A stretch of 64,000 nt of DNA from Methanomicrobiales archaeon. Lineage in GTDB: Archaea; Halobacteriota; Methanomicrobia; Methanomicrobiales; JACTUA01. The position numbers and the translations under genes are program-made. The DNA lies in the NCBI GenBank assembly GCA_015660865.1, contig JACTUA010000004.1, positions 84,111-148,110 of the forward strand. The letters run 5' to 3'. Shown one piece after another: positions 53,566-62,470 of the stretch. Numbering within the stretch: the stretch's first letter is position 1; each line of letters begins with the position of its first letter. The notes below the pieces were generated by a model that saw only the letters and a list, made by a program, of their open reading frames with translations, made no database searches and was not told where the DNA came from.

Positions 53566-54786
53566 ATGGAAGTAGCAGATGTGGTTGAAAGAATCTCCGG
53601 AAAGATGGAAGCAAAGGGAATCGCCGTTGACCGGTCAAGGATCGAATCAAAGATACGGCGTCTTGTTGAGGAGTTTGGCGTCCAGCTTGCAGAAGCTGAG
53701 CGCACGGTGATGAACGAGCTCGCCCGGGAGCACTCGCTGCCATCCCCCGGTACGAGGGCACAGGAGCGGGAGATACAGGGACTCGCGGTAGGGGAATGGG
53801 TGACCGTCCAGGGCAAGGTGGTGGCCCTCACCTCCCCGCGAACCCCGGCAATCGCCCAGGCAGGGATCCTCGCCGATCCCTCCGGGGCCATCAGGTTCAC
53901 AGTCTGGGCGAAGGCCAAGGCCCAGCCCCTTTCTGTCGGGAAGTGGTACAGGATCGAGTCCGCGGTCGTGGACGAGTTCCGCAGCGCGGAGCAGCTGAAG
54001 ATCCATAGCGGGACCACCATCTCAGAGGTGGAGAACGAGACCTCCCTCATCCCGAAGATGATCCCCGTGCGGGACCTCCGTCCCGGTGTAGGGTCCGTCA
54101 GGGTGAAGGTGGTGCAGGAGTGGGAGTCGAGCCATGAGCGGATGCTCCAGGCAGGCCTTCTCGGAGACGAGACGGGAACCATCAAGTTCACCATCTGGCG
54201 GGAGGAGGGGAAGGAGAAGCTCATTCCCGGTGCCGTGTACGCCATCTACTATGCCCTCGTGGACGAGTTCAACGGCAGGCTGCAGCTGAACCTCTCCACG
54301 GCGGTATACCTCCCCGAGGAGGGCGAGATCAGGGTGGCAGAGGGTGAGGCGGCGAGAGGAGTCATTGTCCACCTGGCCCCCGGTTCCGGGCTCATCAAGC
54401 GGTGCCCGGTGGAGGGGTGCAACCGGGTTCTCTCCCGGCAGAATTACTGCCCGGTACACGAGATCCAGAAGGACTTCCGGTACGACCTGCGGATCAAGGG
54501 CGTCCTCGATGACGGGATCCGCACGAGGAATATCCTCGTCCAGAGGGATATCGTCGAGACCCTCTCGGGGATGAAGCTCGAGGAGGCGGTCGCCCTCGGG
54601 GAGTCAAGCCCCCTGGGGATGGACGAAGTCTTCTACCGGATCCGGGATGCGGTCCTCGGGCGCTACTTCCAGGTGAGGGGGAGCGAGTTCGACGGGAGGA
54701 TCCTGGTGAAAGAGTGCCAGAAGATCGCCTTCGACCCCGGCGACCTCGCTGCGCTCCTGAACCGGGCCGGAGGTGAGGCCCAGTGA
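53566..54786 (+). CDS. Replication protein A (RPA), OB-fold single-stranded DNA-binding protein
   Basis: 406 residues from ATG 53566, which has GTGGAG 7-11 bp upstream; GTG 53554 and ATG 53560 are in frame. Two or three OB folds are visible (VGEWVTVQGKVVAL; LRPGVGSVRVKVV) and a zinc finger CPVEGC-x9-YCPVH near residue 285. Euryarchaeal RPA protects single-stranded DNA in replication and repair. Overlaps the next gene, its usual partner. Confidence 0.93.
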   Translation: MEVADVVERISGKMEAKGIAVDRSRIESKIRRLVEEFGVQLAEAERTVMNELAREHSLPSPGTRAQEREIQGLAVGEWVTVQGKVVALTSPRTPAIAQAGILADPSGAIRFTVWAKAKAQPLSVGKWYRIESAVVDEFRSAEQLKIHSGTTISEVENETSLIPKMIPVRDLRPGVGSVRVKVVQEWESSHERMLQAGLLGDETGTIKFTIWREEGKEKLIPGAVYAIYYALVDEFNGRLQLNLSTAVYLPEEGEIRVAEGEAARGVIVHLAPGSGLIKRCPVEGCNRVLSRQNYCPVHEIQKDFRYDLRIKGVLDDGIRTRNILVQRDIVETLSGMKLEEAVALGESSPLGMDEVFYRIRDAVLGRYFQVRGSEFDGRILVKECQKIAFDPGDLAALLNRAGGEAQ

Positions 54787-55376
54787 TGAACGGACGCAGG
54801 GCAGCGGGCCCCCGCCCGGGCCAGACCTTCGACAGGGAGCCTGCCCGCCGGGTCTTTGCAGGGGAGCTCAGAGAGGTGAAGCTCCAGTTCAGGGAAGGGG
54901 AGGACGAGAAGAGCCCGAGCTTCGTCCTTCTCCCGACGGGCGCCCGGTGCAACCGGATCTTCATCGTCGGGACCCTCACCGAGAAGGAGCGGCGCGGGGA
55001 CCAGAACGTCTTCTACCATGCCCGGATAGCTGACCCGACCGGGACCTTCTTCCTCATGGCCGGGAGCTACCAGCCCGAGGCGATGCAGCAGATCGCCCGG
55101 ATCGAGCCTCCCGCGTTTGTCGCGGTCATCGGGAAACCGAACCTCTTCGAGTCCCAGACGGGATCCATGCTCGTCTCGGTCAGGGCGGAATCGGTCACCA
55201 CGGTCGACAGGGAGACCCGGGACCTCTGGGTCCTCGACACGGCCCGGGCCACCATCGAGCGACTCGAGGAGATCGGGAAGACCGACGACTCGAAGAGGGC
55301 AGAGGAGCATTACCATCCCGATCCCGCCGTTTACCGGAGAATGGTCTACGATGCCCTCGCCCAGCTAAAGATCTGA
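54783..55376 (+). CDS. RPA-associated OB-fold protein
   Basis: 197 residues with one OB fold (CNRIFIVGTLTEKERR ... FYHARIADPTGTFFLMAGSYQP). Encoded directly after RPA and overlapping it by four bases, the arrangement conserved in Euryarchaeota, where this protein partners RPA. The C-terminal part is helical and charged (HYHPDPAVYRRMVYDAL). Confidence 0.9.
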   Translation: MMNGRRAAGPRPGQTFDREPARRVFAGELREVKLQFREGEDEKSPSFVLLPTGARCNRIFIVGTLTEKERRGDQNVFYHARIADPTGTFFLMAGSYQPEAMQQIARIEPPAFVAVIGKPNLFESQTGSMLVSVRAESVTTVDRETRDLWVLDTARATIERLEEIGKTDDSKRAEEHYHPDPAVYRRMVYDALAQLKI

Positions 55377-55435
55377 CCCACATTCATTTTTCTCACCCAA
55401 ATGGTTATCTGGATGAAGTTCCATCAGTGCCAGCT

Positions 55436-56023
55436 ATGAAGCAGCTCCGACTGGTTACCCGGGTCCGCGAGAGGGCGGCCCGGGCTGCCCGGCACCTCAC
55501 CCTCGTCCTCCTCTTTATCTCCTCCGGGTGTCTCATTTCCGGAGGGAGGGGAGGAGCCCCTGCCCTCGATGTCTCTTCCGATGCCTTCTCAGGCGACGGG
55601 CAGATCCCGGTTGTGTACACCTGCGACGGAACCGATATCTCACCACCCCTTTCCTGGGCCCCTGTCCCGCAGAGAACCGCAAGTATCGCCCTCCTGGTTA
55701 CCGACCCTGATGCCCCCGGCGGGACGTTCATACACTGGACAGTCTACAATATCCCGCCCGGGACCCGCGGGATCCCCGCAGGCGCTCCCGGAAAGAATGT
55801 CCTGCCAGCCGGTTCCCTCGAGGGGGTGAATGACATGGGCCGCCCGGGATACGGGGGCCCGTGCCCGCCGAGGGGGAAGCCCCACCACTACCATTTCACG
55901 GTCTATGCCCTCGATTCGACCATCCACCTCACCGGGAAACGGGACGGAAGGATGCTCGCAGATGCTGTTACGGGACACATCCTCGCGCAGGGGGAACTGG
56001 TGGGAATGTATAGAAGGGCCTGA
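55436..56023 (+). CDS. PEBP (YbhB/YbcL) family lipoprotein
   Basis: 195 residues from ATG 55436 (GTG 55427 also in frame). Signal peptide with lipobox-like LLFISSGC, then a full PEBP domain: CDGTDISPPLSW, VTDPDAPGGTFIHWTVYNIP and YGGPCPPRGKPHHYHF. Such proteins bind phospholipid-like or small ligands; physiological role in archaea is unknown. Confidence 0.9.
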   Translation: MKQLRLVTRVRERAARAARHLTLVLLFISSGCLISGGRGGAPALDVSSDAFSGDGQIPVVYTCDGTDISPPLSWAPVPQRTASIALLVTDPDAPGGTFIHWTVYNIPPGTRGIPAGAPGKNVLPAGSLEGVNDMGRPGYGGPCPPRGKPHHYHFTVYALDSTIHLTGKRDGRMLADAVTGHILAQGELVGMYRRA

Positions 56024-56096
56024 AGTGGTCCGGGCTGCATCTCTCCGCCAGAGCGTGTGGACAAAAAGGTTTTGGGTCTGAGATCTTCCCGCCCAG

Positions 56097-57158
56097 CTAC
56101 TTCCTTGCCTTCCCCCTGAGGAAGGGGATCAGGGCGAGGGCAGGCGAAAGGACTGCCGGCCATGCACCACCAGGCGCGGATGTGGGGGAGGGCAGAGGAG
56201 TCCCGGCCGGGGGAGTGGTTCCGGGCTGGGTTGCCGGGGTTGTCGAGGGAACAGGCGTTGAGGGTGTAACCGGCGGGAAGGGCGTGGTTGCCGGTGTCGT
56301 CTCGGGGACCGGAGTGGTGGTGGTCCGGGTGGTTATCCCGGCAGTTGGCGTCGGCGGGTTTGTCGGAGAGATGGCAGTTCCGCCTACAGAGAAGCTGAGG
56401 ATATTGGAGTCTGGTGCCTGCCGGTCAAAAGAGGCCGGATCATGCCACTTCGCCTGGACGGTATAGGTCCCGACGTCGAGACCCTCGAAGGTGATCGCCC
56501 CGGGCCTCCCCGGGTCATCGGAATAAAAGCCCGGGCTGCTCACGTTCAGCCTCGAGAAGTCTTTCCCCTGGATAGAGGTGAGCTGGGCCCCGCCGGAGTA
56601 GGTGAGGACGATATCGACGGTTGCGGGGTAGAGGGCCCCTGTATGGTAGGACGAACCCACGTCGGTGGCCACGATCTTGAAGGCGACCGGGGTGTCCTGT
56701 GGGAGGCGGCTGAGACCCCGGATCGAATCGGCATGGTACGGGTTCGCGAGGACCACATCGATGGAGACCGAGGGCTCTGTGATCAGGACCGAACCCATGG
56801 CACCGTCGGTTGGGTTGAATGCGTAGTAGATCCCGTACAGCCCTCCGAATGCCTCGGGGATGGGACTGAAGCTGGTATCATCCTGGACCGGGATCTCCTT
56901 GAGAAGTGCCTGAGTGGGGTTATCATCATCGTACTTCCGGAGGGAGGTGATCGGGTTTGCCCCCGTGCTGCGGAGGCCAGTGATATCGAGGTTCTGCTCG
57001 TAGATGAAGATCGTGTCCCCGACCTGGATGTGCTGTATATCTGTCCGGGCAACAGAAGGGAATACCACGAGGGAGGAGAGGAGGATCAGGAAGACCCCCC
57101 CGGTGATCAGGGCACAGGGGATCGTCTGGTGAGACGAGATTAAGTCTTGCATGTGCAT
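56097..57158 (-). CDS. DUF3821 cell-surface protein with Thr/Pro-rich stalk
   Basis: 353 residues from ATG 57158. Hydrophobic signal/anchor at about 15-40, then a DUF3821-type ectodomain (IQVGDTIFIYEQNLDITGL opening), a stalk of Thr/Pro repeats (about 265-330) and a C-terminal hydrophobic segment ending FLRGKARK. Found mainly in Methanomicrobiales envelopes. A TATA box CTTATATCC (57188-57196, minus) favours this start over the open frame reaching 57209. Confidence 0.85.
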   Translation of the reverse strand: MHMQDLISSHQTIPCALITGGVFLILLSSLVVFPSVARTDIQHIQVGDTIFIYEQNLDITGLRSTGANPITSLRKYDDDNPTQALLKEIPVQDDTSFSPIPEAFGGLYGIYYAFNPTDGAMGSVLITEPSVSIDVVLANPYHADSIRGLSRLPQDTPVAFKIVATDVGSSYHTGALYPATVDIVLTYSGGAQLTSIQGKDFSRLNVSSPGFYSDDPGRPGAITFEGLDVGTYTVQAKWHDPASFDRQAPDSNILSFSVGGTAISPTNPPTPTAGITTRTTTTPVPETTPATTPFPPVTPSTPVPSTTPATQPGTTPPAGTPLPSPTSAPGGAWPAVLSPALALIPFLRGKARK

Positions 57159-57266
57159 GACCTCAGTCCAATGAAGAGTACTCACGGGGATATAAGACCT
57201 CTCCCGCACCCCGGGCGATATACGGATCGAATCCGAAGGAAGGGGGAAACCGGCGGGGCGAAGGGA

Positions 57267-58361
57267 TCAGGGCTGCCTGGTGATCCCCGGCCTCGCCCTC
57301 TCCTTCAGGTGATCCGATTCCCTTTCTTTGAGGAGGCTCTTCCCGAGATGGGTGAGCTCCTCGTCCCTCTCCCCGATCTTCTCCTGGAGGAGGCCCACGA
57401 GCCTCTCGAGATCCGCGATCTTCCTCTCTACCCTCTCCTTCGGGTGGCTCCTGTGGAGCGTGACCGCCCCCTCGACCCTGAGGTAGGCTCCGGCCAGCTC
57501 CTCTTCTGCGTACCTGCGATACGACTCCGGGAGATGCCCGGCATGGCCCATCAGCTCGCCGACCACCGGTTCCGGGAGAGCGGCCCTCATCCGGACGGCG
57601 AAGAACTCCCGGGTCGCACGGGGGGTGATGGTCCGCCTGTTCGTGACCTGGTCGAACCTCTCCAGCCTTGCCTTCGAGAGAGCCAGTGCCCAGATCTGCT
57701 CGAAGGCACGGGTGCCGAGGGGAAAGAGGAGCCCCCCATCCCCCGTCCCACCCCTCGACAGGGCAGATGCCACGAACCGGTCCCTCACGATGAGGTATAC
57801 CCGGATCGCCCCCGCCGCCTCACGGGAGATGAACGCCACCCGGGATCCTCCGCTTTTCCCGATCCTGATCCGGAATCTGGCCGGCCGGGAATCGAGGTCC
57901 AGGTCCTCGAGACCGATGGAGAGGACCTCCCCGAGGCGCGCACCGCTGCTGATAAGGATATAGAGGATCGCCCTGCCCCGGGTATCCAGGTGCTCCATGA
58001 TCTTCAGGATCCTCCCGGGGGTGAGGGATTCGTTCCTGGTCAGGGGGTGAGGTGCCCGGGCGCGGCGCAGGTGCCTCTGTCCTCCCGGGGACAGGGCGAG
58101 ATCCTCACCGGCAAGGAGGGCCCGGATCGCGCTCTGGTAACCAAGACAGGTCTTCCTGGTCCGGCAGCTCTCTCCGAGGACCTGGAGGTCGGCAGCGAGA
58201 TCCCGTCTTCCGTTTCTCAGGTCATTCACGTACTTGGCGACCCAGGGGTCGAGGATCACCGGGGAGGCTCCCTTCAAGCGGGCACCGTAGAGAAGGGAAA
58301 GGAATTTTACCCATGCACTCAAATACATCGCACGGGTAGTTTTGGCCCGGTACTGGTTCAA
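57267..58361 (-). CDS. Tyrosine recombinase / integrase family protein
   Basis: 364 residues if TTG 58361 is used; ATG 58328 is an alternative. N-terminal SAM-like domain and catalytic domain with Arg in SSGARLGEVL, Lys in RIGKSGGSR, the box II segment TPRATREFFA, His in LMGHAGH, and nucleophile Tyr in ESYRRYAEE. The first His of box II (HxxR) is replaced by Arg. A coiled-coil tail follows (ERKIADLERLVGLLQEKIGERDEEL). No element ends are obvious, so it may be a domesticated or chromosome-processing recombinase. Confidence 0.88.
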   Translation of the reverse strand: MNQYRAKTTRAMYLSAWVKFLSLLYGARLKGASPVILDPWVAKYVNDLRNGRRDLAADLQVLGESCRTRKTCLGYQSAIRALLAGEDLALSPGGQRHLRRARAPHPLTRNESLTPGRILKIMEHLDTRGRAILYILISSGARLGEVLSIGLEDLDLDSRPARFRIRIGKSGGSRVAFISREAAGAIRVYLIVRDRFVASALSRGGTGDGGLLFPLGTRAFEQIWALALSKARLERFDQVTNRRTITPRATREFFAVRMRAALPEPVVGELMGHAGHLPESYRRYAEEELAGAYLRVEGAVTLHRSHPKERVERKIADLERLVGLLQEKIGERDEELTHLGKSLLKERESDHLKERARPGITRQP

Positions 58362-58406
58362 GAAATTCGAAAGAATTGGCGTTCACCGGGTAAAAATATG
58401 CCCTCT

Positions 58407-58421
58407 CATCATTTAATGATG
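58407..58421. promoter_or_regulatory. 15-bp palindrome upstream of the integrase
   Basis: CATCATTTAATGATG is a perfect dyad (7-bp arms around one base), about 46 bp ahead of the recombinase start and near a minus-strand TATA-like CATATTTTTAC (58391-58401). Could be an operator or the enzyme's own binding site. Confidence 0.4.
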
Positions 58422-58480
58422 CCGAAATGCGAAGGTTGACATGAACATAAATTGTACCAAACGAACCATAAAGGGGTAAG

Positions 58481-58524
58481 CTCTCGCAAGTGAGAGTGAG
58501 CCCGGCTTTCTCATGCCATGAGAA
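58481..58524 (+). promoter_or_regulatory. Two hairpins in the leader of the HEAT-repeat gene
   Basis: CTCTC-GCAAGT-GAGAG (58481-58496) and TTCTCAT-GCC-ATGAGAA (58508-58524) lie between a TATA-like ATAAATTG (58447-58454) and the ATG at 58544. Both should be part of the mRNA leader; the ribosome-binding GAGAGGAG follows immediately. Confidence 0.5.
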
Positions 58525-58543
58525 GAGAGGAGAGGAGTTTCAG

Positions 58544-60829
58544 ATGAAGTCCAGGAGAGAGAGGGAAGCTTCCAGAATGAGCGAGAAGGGCCCCCGGGCC
58601 CAGGCCGTTCCCACGGCCGAGATGCGGGATCCGAAGGCGGTTGACCACCTGATCCGTGCCCTCAGCGACAAGGACGAGATGGTGCGATCCCAGGCGGCGC
58701 GTGCCCTCGGGGAGATGCGGGACCCGAAGGCGGTTGACCACCTGATCCGTGCCCTCAAGGACAGGCACAAGCTGGTCCGGGCAGAGGCCGCCGAGGCCTT
58801 GGGGAGGATCGGGGATCCCCTCGCGGTCGACCACCTCGTCCGTGCCCTGAAGGACGAGAACGCGCGGGTCAGGGGGGCATCAGCCCGGGCGCTCGGCGAG
58901 ATCGGGGATCTCCAGGCCGTGGCAGCCATCATCGGGGCACTCAGGGACAGGGACGAGGACGTACGGGGCGAGGCGGCGCGTGCTTTGGGAAAGATGGGGG
59001 ATGAACGGGCACTCTCGCCCCTCATCGAGGCCCTCCGGGATATCGATACCTATGTCCGGTGCTATGCCACCATCGCCCTCGGGACCATCGGGACCCCCGC
59101 TCTTGACTCCCTCATCCAGGCCCTGAAGAGCGATTACGAGGATGTCCGCGAGCGGGCGGCGAATACCCTTGCGGATATGAAGGACCGTGCTGTCGAGGCC
59201 CTCATCCGGGCGCTCAGGGACGAGGACTGGGCCATCAGGAAGGAGGCGCAGCGGATCCTTGTCACCATCAAGGCTCCCGCGGTCGAACCCCTCATCCAGG
59301 CACTCCAGGAGGAGGACTGGGACGTCCAGCGGCAGGTAGCCAAGGTCCTCGAGGATATCGGGGATGAGCGGTCCGTGGAGGCCCTCGTCGAGGTGCTGAA
59401 GAAGGCCCACTGGGCGGCCCAGAAGGAGATCATCAGGGTGCTCACCACCTTCGGCTGGAGCCCCCTCTCGGACGAGGAGCGGGCATACTTCCTCATCTCC
59501 AAGGGGTCATGGAGCGAGCTGGAGAAGCTCGGCGAAGCCGCGGTCCCGGCCCTCTCCAATGCCCTGAGCGACGATGATCGCTATGTGCGGAGGCAGGCGG
59601 CCTCGGTCCTCGGCAGGCTCGGGGATAAGGACGCTGTTGAAGCCCTCATGGAGGCTCTCGAGGCCGAGGACACCTTCCTCAGGTGCATGGCCGCGGAGTC
59701 CCTGGGGAAGATCGTTGACCGGGCTGCGGTTCCTGCACTCCTCAAGACGCTCTCTGCCGATGATCCCTGGGTGAAGGGCTACGCGGTGGAGGCCCTCGGG
59801 ATGATCGGCGACGGGCGTGCGGTGGAGCCTCTCATCGAGATCATGAGGTCGGGAGGGGAAGGGATCCGGAGGGAGGGTGCCCGGGCCCTCGCAGGGATCG
59901 GGAAACCTGCGATAAAGCCGCTCATCCAGGCCCTCTCTGAGGATGAAGAGGAGATGAAGGCGAGCGCCGCCTGGGTCCTTGCCATGGCCGGGGAGCTCTC
60001 GGTACCGCTCCTCATCGACGCCCTCAAGCGGGAGGGCGATGGCTTCACGACAGATGTCGAGAAGGTCCTCTTCGAGATCGGCGAGCCCGCGGTCGAGCCG
60101 CTCATCGCCGCCCTTGCAGACTCCCACGAACCGGTCCGGCGCTCTGCCGCCCGGGTGCTCGGGAGGTTCGGGGACCGCCGCGCGGTGGAGCCCCTGATCA
60201 GGGCTGTCGGCGATAAATCAGCGGGTGTCCGGAAGGAGGCAACCATCGCTCTGGGAAGGATCGGCGAACCCTATGCGGTGAGCCCCCTCGTGGAGCTCCT
60301 CTCCGATGAAGACCTCGAGGTGCAGCGCGAGGCGGTGGTGGCCCTCGGGAAGATCCGGGACCTCCGGGCCCTCGCCCCGCTCATCGGGGCCCTGAAGAAC
60401 CCGGAGCTCAGGGAGAACGTAACCGGCGCCCTCTCGGCCATGAGCGACGAGCGGGCGATCACCCCCCTCATCGAGGTCCTGAAGGACGAGAGCGTCTTCG
60501 TCCGGATGGGCGCAGCGGATGTGCTCGTGCATATCGGGGAACCCGCAGTGGAGCCCCTGATTGCGGCCCTCTCCAGCGACGATGCAGGGGTCCGGTACGT
60601 GGCGGCATGGACCCTGGGGAAGATCGGCGACCGCCGTGCGGTGGAGTCCCTGATCGCGGCGATGAAGGACCGGGACAAGGGCGTGAAGAAGGGCGCCGCG
60701 GTGGCCCTTGGGGATATCGGGGACGGCCGTGCCGTCGAGCCGCTCATCCAGGCCCTCAAGGACGAGGACGAGTCCATCCAGCGGGCGGTCCGCGAGTCCC
60801 TGGAACGGACCATTTCGAAGAAGGACTAA
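58544..60829 (+). CDS. HEAT-repeat (PBS lyase-type) solenoid protein
   Basis: 761 residues from ATG 58544 (GAGAGGAG upstream; GTG 58490 in frame but passes through leader hairpins). After a basic N-terminus of about 30 residues the whole protein is a run of about 23 repeats of roughly 31 residues with consensus AV.PLI.AL.D.D..VR..AA.ALG.IGD.R. One atypical region near 300-330 (PLSDEERAYFLISKGSW) breaks the array. Such solenoids are protein-interaction scaffolds; no catalytic residues are seen. Followed by a strong hairpin and repeats. Confidence 0.92.
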   Translation: MKSRREREASRMSEKGPRAQAVPTAEMRDPKAVDHLIRALSDKDEMVRSQAARALGEMRDPKAVDHLIRALKDRHKLVRAEAAEALGRIGDPLAVDHLVRALKDENARVRGASARALGEIGDLQAVAAIIGALRDRDEDVRGEAARALGKMGDERALSPLIEALRDIDTYVRCYATIALGTIGTPALDSLIQALKSDYEDVRERAANTLADMKDRAVEALIRALRDEDWAIRKEAQRILVTIKAPAVEPLIQALQEEDWDVQRQVAKVLEDIGDERSVEALVEVLKKAHWAAQKEIIRVLTTFGWSPLSDEERAYFLISKGSWSELEKLGEAAVPALSNALSDDDRYVRRQAASVLGRLGDKDAVEALMEALEAEDTFLRCMAAESLGKIVDRAAVPALLKTLSADDPWVKGYAVEALGMIGDGRAVEPLIEIMRSGGEGIRREGARALAGIGKPAIKPLIQALSEDEEEMKASAAWVLAMAGELSVPLLIDALKREGDGFTTDVEKVLFEIGEPAVEPLIAALADSHEPVRRSAARVLGRFGDRRAVEPLIRAVGDKSAGVRKEATIALGRIGEPYAVSPLVELLSDEDLEVQREAVVALGKIRDLRALAPLIGALKNPELRENVTGALSAMSDERAITPLIEVLKDESVFVRMGAADVLVHIGEPAVEPLIAALSSDDAGVRYVAAWTLGKIGDRRAVESLIAAMKDRDKGVKKGAAVALGDIGDGRAVEPLIQALKDEDESIQRAVRESLERTISKKD
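58631..58757 (+). repeat. Near-identical 93-bp period direct repeat inside the HEAT gene
   Basis: 34 identical bases occur at 58631-58664 and 58724-58757, exactly 93 bp (31 codons) apart, and identity extends further left with one mismatch. This marks a recent duplication of one HEAT unit. Confidence 0.8.
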
Positions 60830-61013
60830 AGTCCTTCTTCTCAATCTCCGCTTCGCGTCGATTTTCGAAGAAAGATTAACCTCCTTCTTCTCACTCTCCT
60901 TCCTGTCGAGTCTCGAAGAAAGATTAAGGGGACCTCCCTCTCCTCTCCCTTTCTCCCGTCTCTTCACAATCCCGAGCACTCCCAAGTGGTGTCGATTCTC
61001 GAAGAAAGATTAA
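60815..61013 (+). repeat. Four copies of a repeat derived from the 3' end of the HEAT gene
   Basis: TCGAAGAA(A/G)GA(T/C)TAA occurs at 60815-60829 (the gene's own last codons and stop), 60865-60879, 60913-60927 and 60999-61013. Copies 2-4 are also preceded by GTCGA(T/G)T and followed by C/T-rich stretches. It looks like stepwise duplication of the gene end, stop codon included. The remaining sequence to 61052 is pyrimidine-rich with no gene. Confidence 0.75.
60817..60840 (+). terminator. Perfect 10-bp hairpin at the HEAT gene stop codon
   Basis: GAAGAAGGAC-TAAA-GTCCTTCTTC: the loop holds the stop codon, and the right arm is T/C-rich. Likely terminator or mRNA 3'-end stabiliser. Confidence 0.55.
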
Positions 61014-61052
61014 AGGGTCCTTCATCTCCCCTTCCTCTCCTCCCTTCTCTTT

Positions 61053-61754
61053 CTACACCCTCTTCAGCACTTCCCAGATACCGTCTCTCTCGATGAGGAT
61101 CCAGTACTTCTTCAGTTCCTCTTCGGCAAACCGGTAATCGGGGAAGAACTCCCCGACCCTCTTCCAGTATCTCCGTGAATGGTTCGGTTCCAGGAGGTGG
61201 GAGAGTTCATGGACCACGAGGTAGTCGCGGATATCCGGCGGGAGCGCCAGGACCCGGAGGTTCACGCTGATCCTCCCGCCCGGGGAACAACTCGCCCACC
61301 GGCTCCGCTGCTCCCGGACGGTCAGTCCCGCCACCCGGACGTGCATCCGCACCGCCTGCGCCTCCAGCCTGGTGAGGAGGTCCTCCCTGAGCTCCTTCTT
61401 CAGGAAGAGCTTGAGGTCCCTTGGGGTCGTATAGCTGACCACCCCCTCCCCCTTCAGAATCCCGCAGGAGGGGCCTGTTTCCAAGCGGAAGAACTTCCCG
61501 CCAAGGAGTATCCTCCCCTCCTGGCCGGTCCCGCCACGGGAGATCTCTTCGATCTCCTCTCTCTTCCTCTCGATCCAGGCAGAGTTCCTCTCGATGAGGG
61601 ATTGGACAGGGGTTCCCGGCGGGACGGTGACCCTCACCTTCCCCGAGGGGAGCACCCGGATGGTCGCATGACGGACCTCCCTCTCCCTGACCTCCAGCCC
61701 GGCCACCCCCTCCGGGAGGGCGGGATCATCGGGTGAGGGAGGCGATGATGGCAT
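61053..61754 (-). CDS. YgjP-like (DUF45) zinc metallopeptidase
   Basis: 233 residues from ATG 61754; the open frame above it runs into the upstream wrbA gene. The zinc motif is HELSHLLEPNHSRRYW (HExxH plus a third His), preceded by RWASCSPGGRISVNLRVLALP, the DUF45/SprT-like signature. A cytoplasmic gluzincin of unknown substrate. Overlaps wrbA by 29 bp. Confidence 0.9.
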   Translation of the reverse strand: MPSSPPSPDDPALPEGVAGLEVREREVRHATIRVLPSGKVRVTVPPGTPVQSLIERNSAWIERKREEIEEISRGGTGQEGRILLGGKFFRLETGPSCGILKGEGVVSYTTPRDLKLFLKKELREDLLTRLEAQAVRMHVRVAGLTVREQRSRWASCSPGGRISVNLRVLALPPDIRDYLVVHELSHLLEPNHSRRYWKRVGEFFPDYRFAEEELKKYWILIERDGIWEVLKRV

Positions 61755-62370
61755 CCCGGTGGGGCGTGATCTTCGATGCGACGAGGGCAACGTACCTCCC
61801 CTGGAACCTGGCTCCTGCCAGCTCGTTCTCGGTTGGCCACCTGTCTCCCCCCTGTCCCGCGATGGTGGATGCCCCGTAGGGGGAACAGCCGGTGATCTCA
61901 TCAGTCCGGCTCTGGCCCGCGAAGAGGTAGGGGAGGCCGAGGATGATCATCCCATGGTGGAGGAGGGTCGTGTGGAAGGAGAGGATGGTGGATTCCTGCC
62001 CCCCGTGCTGGGTCGCCGAGGAGGTGAAGACCGAACCCACCTTACCCGCGAGGGCCCCCTGGGCCCAGAGGGAGCCAGTGGCGTCGAGGAACTGGCGCAT
62101 CTGGCCGCACATGTTCCCGTATCGGGTCGGGGTCCCGAAGATGATGGCATCGTAGTTCCCCAGGTCATTCCTCGAACAGATCGGGACGTGGGAGAAGGCC
62201 TTCTGGGCCTTCAGGGCGCCTGTCTTCTCCAGGACGTCCTGGGGGAGGGTCTCGGGGACCCTCCGCATGTCGACGGCAACCCCGTCGACCCCCGCGGCCC
62301 CTGCAGCCACCGCCTCTGCGAGCCGGTGGATATGGCCGAACATGGAGTAATAGAGAACGAGAATCTTCAC
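61726..62370 (-). CDS. wrbA: NAD(P)H:quinone oxidoreductase, WrbA type
   Basis: 214 residues. Flavodoxin-like with FMN loop YYSMFGHIHRLA, IFGTPTRYGNMCGQMRQF and SATQHGGQESTILSFHT, the WrbA family hallmarks. Two-electron reduction of quinones guards against oxidative stress. First of a two-gene overlapping unit with the metallopeptidase. Confidence 0.94.
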   Translation of the reverse strand: MKILVLYYSMFGHIHRLAEAVAAGAAGVDGVAVDMRRVPETLPQDVLEKTGALKAQKAFSHVPICSRNDLGNYDAIIFGTPTRYGNMCGQMRQFLDATGSLWAQGALAGKVGSVFTSSATQHGGQESTILSFHTTLLHHGMIILGLPYLFAGQSRTDEITGCSPYGASTIAGQGGDRWPTENELAGARFQGRYVALVASKITPHRDAIIASLTR

Positions 62371-62470
62371 GGCGATCCCTCACATGATGGAAACTCTTTA
62401 TGTGCGTTTCGTGCACGGACGGAAAAAAGGTTTCCGGCCCTGGTGGCTTCCGAGAGCCCGGGAACGGCCA

